From Chaetoderma sp. LZ-2023a (Eukaryota; Mollusca; Caudofoveata; Chaetodermatida; Chaetodermatidae), in NCBI GenBank assembly GCA_034401795.1, contig CM067374.1, forward strand, positions 135,624,135-135,688,134: a stretch of DNA of 64,000 nt. The letters are read 5' to 3'. The position numbers were made by a program, and so were the translations under genes. Below the pieces are notes generated by a model. The model searched no databases. It was not told the origin of the DNA and saw only the letters and a program-made list of their open reading frames with translations. The first letter of the stretch is position 1. Every line of letters starts with the position of its first letter. Shown here piece after piece: positions 21,545 through 31,821 of this stretch.

Positions 21545-23372
21545 GGTAGTATAGTTTCCCCAACCCATGAAGGAAACAATCTAGATTTAATCACAACAAC
21601 ATTACCCGGTCAATTAAGTAACCTTCACTCAGCAGACAAATGCAGTGACCACGATGCTGGTATGGCCACCCTCGTCTGCAACATCTCTGGCAAAAAGAAG
21701 CCATGTAGACAGTTCTTTCAATATTCTAAAGGCGTCTATGGCACTATGCGTAAAGATGCATTGGAGTTTGCAAGAACAAAGTACTTCAATGGTCATGAAA
21801 ATGGCCATGATATGGAAACCAATTGGCAACTAATTAATAATTTTCTAAATGAAACTGCCCGAAAAAATGTACCTGGTAAGCTATCTCGCTCCCGAAAAAA
21901 TGTACCTGGTAAGCTATCTCGCTCCCAACAATCATTACCCTGAATAAACAACAAGATAAGGGCATTGATTAGGCACAGGAACAAAACACACAGTCGCAAA
22001 CAATCAGTTTAAAAAGACTGGCAGCTTATGCCTAAAAGATAGTTGGAAAGCTCTGCGAAAACAAATTAAGAAAGAAGTTCTGGATTCCTGCAACAACTTT
22101 GTCAACACTATGGTCACTGACATCAAAGCTGACTCGAAACCCTTTTGGAAGTATATTAACACCCAAAAATCTGACAAAAAACGAATCCCACCACTCAAAG
22201 TAAATGGAACTGTCGCAGATACTGACCTCAGCTAAGCCGAAACACTTAACAGCCAATTTACTAGCGTGTTCACCGAAACAACCTTTAGCGAAAATACCAT
22301 ACTTAATTCCTAAAACAAGCAAAATGGAAAACATCACCATCAGCCCAAATGGATTAAGAAATTCTTAAATGGTTTGAAAACATCAAAGGCCATGGGGCCA
22401 GATTAAATACATCTGCGAATACCCAAAGAACTGTCAACAGAACTGGCAGACATACTATCATATTTTTCCAACAGTCCTTAGACACAGGAGTTATCCCAAC
22501 TGAATGATGGAAATCGACAAATATTTGTCCTTTATTTAAAAAAGCGACTGGTCCTTACCAAGTAACTATAGACCAGTTTCCCTCACATGCATTTGCTGTA
22601 AGATGCTGGAATGCATCATCTGTTCTAATTTAATGAGCCATGTCGAACAAAATAGAACCTAACTCACAGACAACACGCCTTGCGAAAATTTCACAGTTGT
22701 GAAACTCAAATAATTAATGTTATCAATAATTGGGCTTCATCCATTGATAAACGGAAACAAGTGGACATTTTTATTCTCGACTTTTGATACTGTCCCACAT
22801 GAACCTTTGAAATTTAAATTGCACAAATATGGTGTGTCAAAAAACATACTAAATTGGATTGACTCATTCTCAAACAGTACGTAGTAGTCAATGGTGCCAA
22901 ATCAAACGTTGCTGACATTGTCTTTGGAGTATCTCAAAGAACCGTTCTAGGCCCGTTACTGTTTTCAGTCCACGTAAATGATATAGTCCAGGACATTTCC
23001 TCAGAGATGAGGCTATTTGCTGATGAATACGTACGCTACCGGGAAATTGATGTCCCCAAGGACTGTGAGGCACTCCGACAAGACATAAACATGTTAGGTA
23101 ACTGGGCTACGACTTGGGGAATGCGTTTCCAACAAGTAAAATGCAACATGATGAGCCCAACCAGAAAAAAATAAACCATCAAATTCGACTACTCACTAGA
23201 GGGAACAGTCTAAGTTTTGTTTCATCAGTAAAGTACTTGGGCGTCAACATCACCAATGACCTAAGCTGGAACACATTACTGAGATCTGCAGTAAATCATA
23301 CAGAACCTTAGGACTATTGCGGAGAAATGTATCATTCTGTTCCCAAGAAATCATACTTCAGGCATACATGAA
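21545..23372 (+). pseudogene. L2-like LINE, heavily decayed EN-RT
   Basis: Plus strand. Begins at the end of the endonuclease (EGNNLDLITTTLPGQLSNLH, SDHDAGM), continues with the linker (FFQYSKGVYGTMRKDALEFA, YFNGHENGHDMETNWQLINN) and a tandemly duplicated RKNVPGKLSRS. RT blocks are scattered over all three frames: YRPVSLTCICCKMLE, FDTVPHEPLKFKLHKYGVSK, the active site as RLFADEYVRYREI (second catalytic Asp changed to Glu) and VKYLGVNITNDLSWNT. It ends in RRNVSFCSQEIILQAYM at about 23370, where the minus-strand CR1 3' end abuts. Many stops; the most decayed LINE in the window. Confidence 0.8.
21860..21925 (+). repeat. 33-bp tandem duplication in the L2-like LINE
   Basis: Two identical 33-bp units, 21860-21892 and 21893-21925, each encoding RKNVPGKLSRS. 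Perfect identity in a badly decayed element means the duplication happened late. Confidence 0.9.
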
Positions 23373-23399
23373 ACATGAAATTATACTTACTGTAGGCCT

Positions 23400-24333
23400 T
23401 TAGCAAGCCTCTAACGTCAGGTATACTTCTGTGTCATAAACAGTAGTGAAGTCTGCTACAGATTCAAAATTGAAACGCAGTGGATGGTCATTCCATAGTT
23501 TATCCAGTCTGTTTTTTTATGGTGCAGTGACAATGTTTTCATCTAGACTGTTCCAATGGTCTGTGCACCATAGCGGGAAAGAAAATTTTCTTAGATTTAA
23601 TCTAGCTCTGATTTTCTTGATTTTCATGCTATGACCCCGCGTAACTCTGCTTTCATCATAAAGTTGGATAAATTTGGTTGTGGGCATGTCATAATGGTTG
23701 TGTAAAATTTTGTATGTTTCAAGCATATCCCCATGCAGTCCTCTGAATGCCACGGTCGATAGATTCAATATTTGTAGGCGTTTACACTATGGAAGGTTTT
23801 GCATGCCAGGGATAAGCTTGGTGGCTCGCCTCTGTACATTTTCTAGTGCATTTATGTGGGGTTTTTAATATGGTGCCCATACTAAATTGGCATACTTGAT
23901 ATGCGGTCTGACAAGGGGTTTGTATATTTGTTTAAAGCTTTCTTTGTCTATGTGGCTAAATGTTCTTCCAATCAGTCCCATAATGTGGTTGGATTTGTTT
24001 ATTTTTTCATTCATGTGATAATCAAAACTTAATCGTTCATCAATCACGACCCCAATATCCTTTTCAGTTGATGAAGTCACTATACTATGGTTATTTGGGT
24101 CCATTGTGTATTTGTACGGGATTGTCCTGCGGGTAGAAATACGCATACTTTTACACTTGTTAGGATGCAGCTGTAATATTTAGTTTTTTTGTCCATGCAC
24201 ACATAGCGTCTATATCAGTTTGCAAGGAAATACAATCTGTTTGATCAAATATCGACTTAAATAGTTTGGTGTCATCTGCAAACAGGAATATATCGGATCC
24301 AGTGGTAATTGTGTCCGGGAGGTCATTAATATA
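23400..24333 (-). pseudogene. CR1 ORF2 RT, 3' part
   Basis: Continues across the Tc1 insertion with YINDLPDTIT, the intact active site FLFADDTKLFKSIFDQTDCI, and MCAWTKK. A frameshift near 24180 is followed by MRISTRRTIPYKYTM, EKDIGVVIDERLSFDYHMNE, ALENVQRRATKLIPGMQNLP (flanked by two in-frame stops), LSTVAFRGLHGDMLETYKIL and the C-terminus RLDKLWNDHPLRFNFES, stop at 23400-23402. Residue by residue it is the sister of the 5919-6870 copy. Confidence 0.87.
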
Positions 24334-24335
24334 TA

Positions 24336-25992
24336 CACCTGTGCAAAAGTTAAGCACCACCCTATTTTTACGCACATGCGAGGGTATATTCATGTGCTAT
24401 GAAGAAAGCAATAGCATAAACATTTATGTACCCATCCATCTTAGTGCAAGAGGTAATAATGCAACTAGAGGAATGCTGATTATGATGGTGGGGAAACACT
24501 GTATGTTTTTGTTTGAACTTGAAAACGAGGCCTGAATATGGTTACGTTGACACAACTGACAACTATTGCCCTACAGTTGACACACGTGGCTAGATTGTCA
24601 TTAATGGTGTCTGAAAACGAAGTTTAACATCTGTGCACGAGTTTGAGACTGTCATTATTAATACCGGGTATATCCACCTTGTGCCTGGATGACGGCCTGG
24701 ACACGACATCTCATGCTGGTCACCAACCGACTGATACGCCATTGTGGTATTCGTTGCCATTCAAGATGGAGTGCGTCTGTTAATTCCTGTAGGTTCTGTA
24801 CAGGAGGATCCCTCCTTCTCACCATGTTTCCCAGAATGTCCCAGATATGCTCAATAGGGTTCATGTCAGGGCTCCTTGCTGGCCATGGTAGGGTTTCGAT
24901 GGCATTCTGGCGGAGGTATTCATGCACAGCTCTAGCACGATGTGGTCGGGCGTTGTCATCCATGAATATAGGGTGGGTTCCAGGTGCATGATTTACAAAA
25001 TGAGGGACCACAACTCTATCCAGTATGGAATCTTGATATCTTTGTCCATTTAGTGTTCCAGGTACAGTCAACAGATCCAGCTTACAATCAAATGAGATGC
25101 ACCCCCATATCATAACGGAACCTCCACCAAATGGAACTTCTTCCATGATGTTACGTTGGTCGTACGCCGTGCGTCTGGACCTCCATACACGAGTTCGACC
25201 ATTTGTGGCATGAAGCAGGAACCGACTTTCATCGGACCAGTGTACCCGTCTCCAGGATCTCATGTTCCAGTGTCTTCTTTCGTTGCACCACCTCAGACGC
25301 TCCTCTTTGTGGTGTGCAGTGAGGAGAGGACGTCTGACATGTCTCCTAGCTTTCATGCCAGCAGCATACAGTCTCCTTTTGACGGTAGACATTGACACTC
25401 TATTGCGCGTTTCCCATTGCTGGCTGAGCACTCTGCTGTTGGTGAATGGAGATCTCCTAACAAGGCGTACTAGGGCTCGATCATCACGGGCAGTAGTCTT
25501 CTTCGGTCTTCCAGATCTAGGCCTGTCCTTCACCTCGTTAGTTTGCCCATGTTTTGCAATCAAACGACTGATTACAGTATGGTTAATGTTCAGCTGTCTG
25601 CCAATCTCTCTGCATGACATACCAGTGGTATGCATGCCTATGATTTGCCATTTCACACGATCACTTAACCTTCGTCTTGCCATAGCGGTTCACAATCAAG
25701 AGCTAATTCTCTCTGTACAAATAAACCACGGTCATGAACACAAAATTCCTAATCTTGTCGCCTAAATCTATATGTAATGTTCTACACCTCAAACTGGACT
25801 TTTACATAACTGAACACGTGTGCTGTTTCCCGCCACGCACGGACATCAAGCGGCGTGAAGTCATGCATGCATGTGCATTTCGTACTTGGAATTATGTCAG
25901 CTAACGCGGGGACAAAAAGTATGGCAGCCTAGTTGTACCATCATGTTTCTACGTTCTATTGTTTTTGCTGGTGCTTAACTTTTGCACAGGTG
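24336..25992 (-). mobile_element. Complete Tc1/mariner transposon with 24-bp TIRs
   Basis: Perfect 24-bp terminal inverted repeats at 24336-24359 and 25969-25992; the first 20 bases are CACCTGTGCAAAAGTTAAGC. TA occurs on each side (24334-24335 and 25993-24 bases of CR1 sequence resume right after), the standard Tc1 target duplication. Total 1657 bp, one gene. It interrupts the CR1 RT, whose reading continues on both sides, so the insertion is unambiguous and younger than the CR1 copy. Confidence 0.95.
24658..25683 (-). CDS. Tc1 transposase, intact (341 aa)
   Basis: Cut-and-paste DDE transposase. ATG at 25681-25683, stop at 24658-24660, no internal stop or frameshift; 341 residues is the normal length. 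The N-terminal paired-type helix-turn-helix runs over residues 1-110 (MARRRLSDRVKWQIIGMHTT, MSCREIGRQLNINHTVISRL, with a GRPKK basic hook between the two subdomains). The catalytic DD34E triad is visible: D in VHWSDESRFLL, D in IFMDDNARPHRA and E in SPDMNPIEHIWD. The GGGSVMIWGCIS glycine-rich box is present. Nuclear localisation is likely from the basic N-terminus. Both TIRs are perfect, so this copy could be active or only recently silenced. It is the only intact long ORF of the window. Confidence 0.96.
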   Translation of the reverse strand: MARRRLSDRVKWQIIGMHTTGMSCREIGRQLNINHTVISRLIAKHGQTNEVKDRPRSGRPKKTTARDDRALVRLVRRSPFTNSRVLSQQWETRNRVSMSTVKRRLYAAGMKARRHVRRPLLTAHHKEERLRWCNERRHWNMRSWRRVHWSDESRFLLHATNGRTRVWRSRRTAYDQRNIMEEVPFGGGSVMIWGCISFDCKLDLLTVPGTLNGQRYQDSILDRVVVPHFVNHAPGTHPIFMDDNARPHRARAVHEYLRQNAIETLPWPARSPDMNPIEHIWDILGNMVRRRDPPVQNLQELTDALHLEWQRIPQWRISRLVTSMRCRVQAVIQAQGGYTRY

Positions 25993-25994
25993 TA

Positions 25995-27087
25995 TATATC
26001 AAAAGCAGAGGGCCGAGGACTGATCCATGGGGGTACACAACTGGTTACATCAGATGGTTTAGAGTGGGTTCCATTGATAACCGCATATTGTTTTCTCCAC
26101 GTGAGAAATGATTTTATCCAATTTAGTGGTGTTCGTAGTATGCCGTATGCAGGTAATTTTGCAAGCAGACGTTTGTGGGGATAACCATATATAGTGTTTT
26201 CTACCCGTGAGAAACGATTTTATCCAATTTAGTGTTATGTTCCTAGTATGCTGTATGCAGGTAATTTTGCAAGCAGACGTTTGTGGGGAACTTTATCAAA
26301 CGCCTTCATGAAGTCAAAATATACAACATCGACCATGTCTTTATTATTGAGTGTCTCCATCCATTTTTCTAGAACCACCAATAGTTGAAGGGTGGTGGAC
26401 CGACCATTTACGAAGCCAAATTGTCTCTCTGATAGCATATTGTTATTTGTAAGATGCTTCATTATTGCATCCTTGATGAACGGTTCCATGACTTTGTAAA
26501 CAATGGAAGTAAGACTAATTGGACGGTAATTATCAGGCTTCTTTTTATCCCCCTTTCTGTAAATGGCTGTGATGTTTGCAACTGTCCACGCATATGGCAG
26601 TTTGCCAAGGCTCGGGGATTTGTTGAACAGCGTGGAAAATGGGAGGCTAAGCACATGGTGTAATTCATATAATAATCGAGGATGGATTTTGTCAGGCCAA
26701 TGTGATTTTGAGGTTTTGAGGTTAGAAAGCTTAGTTTTCGCCATTTCCGGAGTAATATGAATATCCAGGTCATTGCAATAATTTCTAGGTGGGATTGATA
26801 GAGGTTCGCTTTCAAGTTCTGTAGTATGTACTGATTTAAAATAATCAGCAAGTACTTCTACCTTCTCTTTGTCATCTTTAGTATATATGACATCATATAG
26901 TGCAGCTGCTTGGTAATTGTAGGTCTGGGATGCCTGATTTAACCTTAGTCTTACTTCTGACGTAATTCCAGAATTTTTTCGGATTTTGTTTTACACATTT
27001 GGAGATATCCTCCTCATACAATTTTGCTGATTTTCTGGTAGCCATTCGCACCTGGTTTCTTATCCGACAGTATTCAATGTAAGTCAA
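25995..27087 (-). pseudogene. CR1 ORF2 linker and RT, 5' part
   Basis: The linker (YIEYCRIRNQVRMATRKSAK, NPKKFWNYVRSKTKVKSGIP) is followed by a frame break, then the frame 26744-26235: LKTSKSHWPDKIHPRLLYEL, WTVANITAIYRKGDKKKPDN, YRPISLTSIVYKVMEPFIKD, FGFVNGRSTTLQLLVVLEKW and YFDFMKAFDKVPH (motif A). A ~107-bp tandem duplication (26091-26289) disrupts the next segment. It then reads VTSCVPPWISPRPSAFDIYI where VTSGVPQGSVLGPLLF is usual. The Tc1 element enters inside the codon run for YINDLP. Confidence 0.85.
26091..26289 (-). repeat. ~107-bp tandem duplication inside CR1 RT
   Basis: The block beginning TTTTCTCCACGTGAGAAATG at 26091 and ending GACGTTTGTGGGGA at about 26181 is repeated at 26197-26289 with small differences (period 106-108). 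The duplication is not a multiple of three and damages the frame. Confidence 0.85.
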
Positions 27088-27101
27088 GTTACGGCTTGTA
27101 T

Positions 27102-28450
27102 TCAGATATTTCCTCCAAATCCTCTTCTTCTGGAAATTTTGCTAAGAGAACATTTATATTTTTGGTTATTAATCTTTCGAACAGGTACATATTCATTTTC
27201 TGCTTGTAAACACATTTGGGAGATTCTATTCCAGATTTCGTTAATATCAACGGATCCATTCAGATATTGTTCCCAGTTTATGTTCATGAACTCGGTCATG
27301 GATTGATAGTCAGCTTTGTCATAGCACAATTTACTTTTATGGTTAGAATTTGTATTGTCACTTATGTGGACTGTGGGTTTTATCATAGAGTGATCACTTT
27401 TTCCTAGCGGTGCACTAATGTGTATATCATCCACTAGATCTGGGTTATTTGTTAAGAGTAAATCCATTATTGATGGTGTAGCGGTTCCTCGCCCACGGGC
27501 TGGTGTTGTTACTAGTTGATGGAGAAAGCAGTCGCTTATTGGTTCAATAAAATTAAATCTGAAATCTAGTGAGTGTGAAACGCTACTGGTTGATGAGGTT
27601 AAAGGCCATTTAATATGCGGAAGATTGAAAGTGTGTATATTACTAGAACATATGGTATGTAATATATTGCAGAGTTGAACATTATTATGATTATTTGAAT
27701 TTGGACTTCTGTATATTACTCCAATTCTTACTGTTTCATTTTTAGATCGCATGTCACACACTATGTGTTCTTGGAAGGAATTCTGGGTATAGCTTAGTCG
27801 TCTATGTGACATGGAGGACTTTATATACATGAGGATGCATCTGCCTTCAGTAGTGGTGACATTTACTTCTTCTATGTTGTATCCATTTAGATTATAATTG
27901 GCTAATGCTGGTTGTGTTTTGTAGTTTTTCGGTTTGACTTCTGTGATAATTATAACATCATGTGGTTTGTCTTCAATTATATGAAGTAATTTATTCCGTT
28001 TTTCTAGTGTAAAGACATCAGTGTTCGTGTACACAATTGTCATGTCATTAATAGTACCTATGTTTTTATAATTATTTATATTTACATTAATGTCTGTATT
28101 TTTAGAATTGTTAATATTTACATATATGTTATCATTAACCCCATTGTCATTTGAATCATCTGTTATTAATCTACCCATTCCCTGCTTGTGTATGGTGTCA
28201 GTGCACACATCCAGTGTGCATGCACTTGATTCAGGGTAGTCATACTGATTGTTGTTAGCCACGACAACTGTTTTTGCATCTGTAAATTCATCTGATAATC
28301 TTGTGTATCTATTGTACAAGCGAATATTATTTTTCTGAATATTTATACACGTGTCATCTGGTATATTAGATTGGGTGGTTGATCTATTTACAAAATAACT
28401 ATCTACAGTTAATAGTGGTAGTATGCCTGAGTTGTATTGTAAGTCCTGGA
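27102..28450 (-). pseudogene. CR1 ORF2 endonuclease domain
   Basis: Open minus-strand frame of more than 405 codons. It runs in from about 28450, overlapping the end of ORF1 in another frame, so ORF2 has no obvious ATG. After a low-complexity Asn-rich segment the domain begins at MTIVYTNTDVFTLEKRNKLL, with IIITEVKPK (catalytic Glu), CDMRSKNETVRIGVIYRSPN, and the late motif DLVDDIHISAPLGKSDHSMI (catalytic Asp-His). Where the family has GDFNxPxIxW this copy has HTFNLPHIKW, so the central Gly-Asp pair is replaced and nicking activity should be lost. Ends at 27102, followed by the linker. Confidence 0.85.
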
Positions 28451-30471
28451 TTGGTTGTACCTGCCCTTGGTGTAAGTGTACGTATGTTGGTTTTGATGTT
28501 GTGGTCTCCTCCCAGTCAACCTCCCTTTTTGAAAATATGAGTCGTAATTGTAGTTTTCATGTTGTTTCCTCTGTTGCACGTAGGATTGATTGTGGTGACT
28601 GGATATGCTAAGTGTGCTAGATAGATAGTTTGTGATGTTTTCTGAAAGAACTATGATCCCATTACCATTGGGGTGTACGTGATCCCAGAATAACTCCCTG
28701 TGTATTTCCCCCAAGGGCTTAGCATTGTCGATATATGTAGCTGCTAGTGTTTGGCGGAGAGAGTAAAGCGTGCTGTTGGAATCAAGTGTTTGATTGTGGT
28801 CATGTTTGTTAAGTGGACGTGGCAAGAGGGATAAGATAAATATTTGTATTTGTGGTGAGATGAACCGTATTTTGTGTATGAGTGTGGTGTAGTCATTTAT
28901 CATCTGCTGCCTATCACTTTTGGAGATGTTGTTACTGCCGACATGCACCACAATGGCATCCTGAGTTGCGGGACCAAGGTATTTGTCAATTTCATTGGTG
29001 ATATCGTTGATTTTGGCACCGCGTAATGTTCTTATTCCAATATTTGCCCCACTTGTGGACATGCGCTGACCACTTAATCTTCGAAGGATGGAGCTACCTA
29101 TGATGAGAACATTTTTTCTTTCACCAGCAATATTGTTAGGGTTTCCAGCTCTTGTGTAGTTATGTTCAACAGTGTGCACCACAGCGCCTTGTGGTTTGCA
29201 CCGGTGGCCAGGATTATTCAAACTATAATAAATAGTATGACTGCATGGGTGAATAGTAGCTCTCATGATTGTTTACATTAAACTCTGTGTCGTGAGACGA
29301 TTTTGATGTTGTGTTATAATTCGTGAGCACTGAAATTGGCTGGCTACATTATTGTTTTGTTGTTGTGGTCGTTTTAGTGTTGTGTGGTTGCTTTTGTGTT
29401 ACATCCATATTTTGTTGTTGGGCGGTTATTTTATTTGTGTGTGATTGTTTTTGGTGCTGGGTTAGAACGTACTGCATTCGCATATGTGTTTAGTTGTGGT
29501 TGTGGATTAGTTGTGGGTGTATTTGATCGCATGTCTTGAATTTGTAATGTGACCATTCTATAATCTTGCCTTAATAACTTGACTTCCTTTATAAGATTAT
29601 TCAGAGTCCTTTGGTCTAACCGATCAGACGGCGGCAATGGGGTTTGTTCTGATGGAGTTGTTTTATTAAGTTATGTAAGAACTGTGACATCATCCTGGTT
29701 TTCAGAAGAGTTGCTCATCTTCTGTTGTTCTATTGTGTTCTGGTGTAGATCTGTGTCGTTTGATGGTGCAACTGTGTTGTTACCATTTATCAAAGTGTTG
29801 TCATGTTTCTCTGGTAATTTCCGCCACTCTAAGTATTCGGCTATATGGAGTGTTATTGGCGTACAATTTGCAAATGAATACTTGCGTCTAGAATTCTTGG
29901 TCAGTGCTGTTAGCATATATGGTGGCAGCTCAGTACATTCATAGTGTTGCCATTTTTTGCAGTCAGCACACATAATCATGTATTTATTATTATCTCTGAG
30001 GCATGTACAGAAAATGTCTCCTATTATGGCTTCATTGTCCAAATTTGTATTTTTCTCTATATCAAGAGGATCTGTATTTGGAATTGCGCTCGTGTCACTT
30101 ACAGTAGGTGTTTCTGTGCCTGTCCACTTCAGTATTGGTGTAGTTGTGCTAGGCGGTGCATATGCAAGAGACACGGGTGGAGATATGTTAATTGATAAGT
30201 TGGATACTTGTCCTGTTGCTGCTGATGACTGTGAGTCACTAGTGTTAGTAGCAGTTTGCGGGGTAATGATAATCATATCCTCAGTGCCTGTACTGGTTAC
30301 CTCCTGAATAGATGCTGGTGTTTTCGGGACATGTGTTTCAATTTGTTTTTGCCTTGCATGATATACACGGCGCTCATCCACCCGCATTTTGTTACAGGCA
30401 TCACATAGCCAGTATTCAGAAATTCTGAAATCAACTGTTTTGTCAGGTTTTAGACAATCGTGACATTTCAT
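28409..30471 (-). pseudogene. CR1 ORF1: zinc ribbon, PHD finger, SGNH esterase
   Basis: The first segment (30471-29671, 266 codons) starts MKCHDCLKPDKT, with CDACNKM giving a C-x2-C...C-x2-C ribbon, then a Ser/Thr/Pro-rich spacer and a PHD-like finger: FCTCLRDNNKYMIMCADCKK, WQHYEC, and a final FANC. After TAA at 29671-29673 the same frame continues with a charged, helical stretch (RTLNNLIKEVKLLRQDYRM) to 29431. A frameshift leads to 29266-28409 (285 codons), the esterase: block I NVLIIGSSILRRL, block III VVHVGSNNI, and block V FWDHVHPNGNG with the catalytic Asp-His pair. The C-tail is His/Gln/Tyr-rich. In CR1 elements this ORF is thought to act in RNP assembly or membrane/chromatin interaction; its exact role is unknown. 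Confidence 0.85.
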
Positions 30472-30610
30472 GATTGTTATATTGTGTTTGTATTTATTAT
30501 ACAGCAGTTATCTGATGGTGTATGTAAAAGTATTTACAGCAATAAATTGTATGCGTTTGCAATTATGGCATACCGTGGTTTGAAGGTGTATGTATTTGTG
30601 TCACTGTCAC

Positions 30611-30640
30611 TGTGTGCGTGCGTGCGTGCGTGCGTGCGTG

Positions 30641-30706
<66 letters not shown>

Positions 30707-30716
30707 TGTGTGTGTG
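30611..30716. repeat. Compound (TGCG)n/(TGCC)n microsatellite
   Basis: TGCG units, then TGCC units, then TGCG again, ending in TGTG. It separates the CR1 5' end from the L2 tail. The sequence 30481-30610 holds nothing recognisable. The ORF of Cys-Val-Arg-Ala repeats across it is an artefact. Confidence 0.95.
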
Positions 30717-31257
30717 ACTGATTAGACCAGTTCTGGAATATGCAAGTACAGTTTGGGACCCTCATCAGATAACTCTTCAGGACAAACTAGAAAATGTGCA
30801 AAAACGTGCAGCTAGATTTATCATCTCAAACTATTGCTACGAACCAGGCAGTATCACAAATACAATGGAAACTCTAAAACTGCCACCGTTGTCCGACAGA
30901 TCGAAACAAAACTGCCTTATTTTGTTCTACAAAGGTTTCCAGCAACAAGCAAAGATATCATTAGACAGTCTACAGTCTCCAATTCGGAAAACCAAAAACA
31001 TGCACAACAGCCACTTCAGCCAAATTTATGCAAGAACTGACGTCTTTAAATTCAGCTTTATTCCTAGTATGATAAGGGATTGGAACAAACTATCACAGGA
31101 TCTTCTAAGCAGTTCAGACATCTCCTACAAATAAATTTACGGAAGTAATCAGAGACAAAATACATGTCTAAGCCAGCTACTTGACGATCGAATGCTCGGC
31201 GAAAATAATGCCCTTCGGATGTTTTGCCATAACTAATCACGTATACGTTGCATAATG

Positions 31258-31296
<39 letters not shown>
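30717..31296 (+). pseudogene. L2-like LINE RT C-terminal fragment with (TAA)n tail
   Basis: Opens directly after the microsatellite: LIRPVLEYASTVWDPHQ, LENVQKRAARFIISNYCYEP, METLKLPPLSDRSKQNCLIL and VFKFSFIPSMIRDWNKLSQD, stop 31132-31134. The order RPxLEYAxxVWDP / VQxRAARFxxxxY / LxLPxLxxRR is that of the L2-clade RT C-terminus. The ending ...ATTAATAATAATAA (31262-31296) is its 3' tail. 5'-truncated. Confidence 0.8.
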
Positions 31297-31453
31297 TTTT
31301 ATTTACGGAGGGTAAATCTTCAGTGACCTGATTTTAGAGAGGCCCTAATATACACAATTTTACATTTATGTACACAAATACAGACAGATCATATCAATGT
31401 GAACAGTTAACGTAATGCTATTGTCGTCATCGTCGTCGTCGTCGTCGTCGTTA

Positions 31454-31529
<76 letters not shown>

Positions 31530-31821
31530 TTGATTGTGCCTCACAACTATTATAAGTCAATTTGTCAGTTGACCATTGGTCTGTCAGTGTGTCTGTTTGC
31601 TGGTCTGTCAAACTCACTAAAGCATGGCTGTGACCTCATACTCACACATGTACGTACATATGTACGTACCTAACCAGCCACGCGCATAATTCGCGCACGC
31701 ATACGCGCGCGCGTACATACATACGCACGCACGTGTACACACTTTTTATTTGCATTGCAGTAAATAGGACCTACACATTTTAACACTGAAATCACATTAT
31801 TATAGTTTGAATGCAAACTAT
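31297..31821. repeat. Noncoding stretch with (GTC)n and (TTA)n arrays
   Basis: GTC array about 31421-31450 followed by a TTA/ATT array to 31530. Alternating purine-pyrimidine CGCGCG runs near 31690-31735 could adopt Z-form DNA. No gene. Confidence 0.8.

Larger units (their letters stand above)
23373..30480 (-). mobile_element. Near full-length CR1 retrotransposon, interrupted by Tc1
   Basis: Minus strand, about 5.45 kb once the 1.66 kb Tc1 insertion is excluded. In order from 30471 down: ORF1 with zinc ribbon, PHD finger and SGNH esterase (30471-28409); ORF2 with apurinic-type endonuclease (about 28450-27102), linker, and RT split by the Tc1 element (27087-25995 and 24333-23400). A PHD finger plus an SGNH/GDSL esterase in ORF1 is an established signature of CR1-clade elements. 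The 3' UTR begins with the box CCTGACGTTAGAGGC that is also present in the copy at 5919-6870. The 5' end lies near the (TGCG)n array. Several stops and frameshifts make it non-functional. Confidence 0.88.

Noticed and set aside
24689..25765. Plus-strand ORFs opposite the Tc1 transposase
   Set aside because: Shadows of the intact minus-strand transposase gene.
30460..30717. Cys/Arg/Ala-rich ORF
   Set aside because: Translation of the (TGCG)n/(TGCC)n microsatellite.
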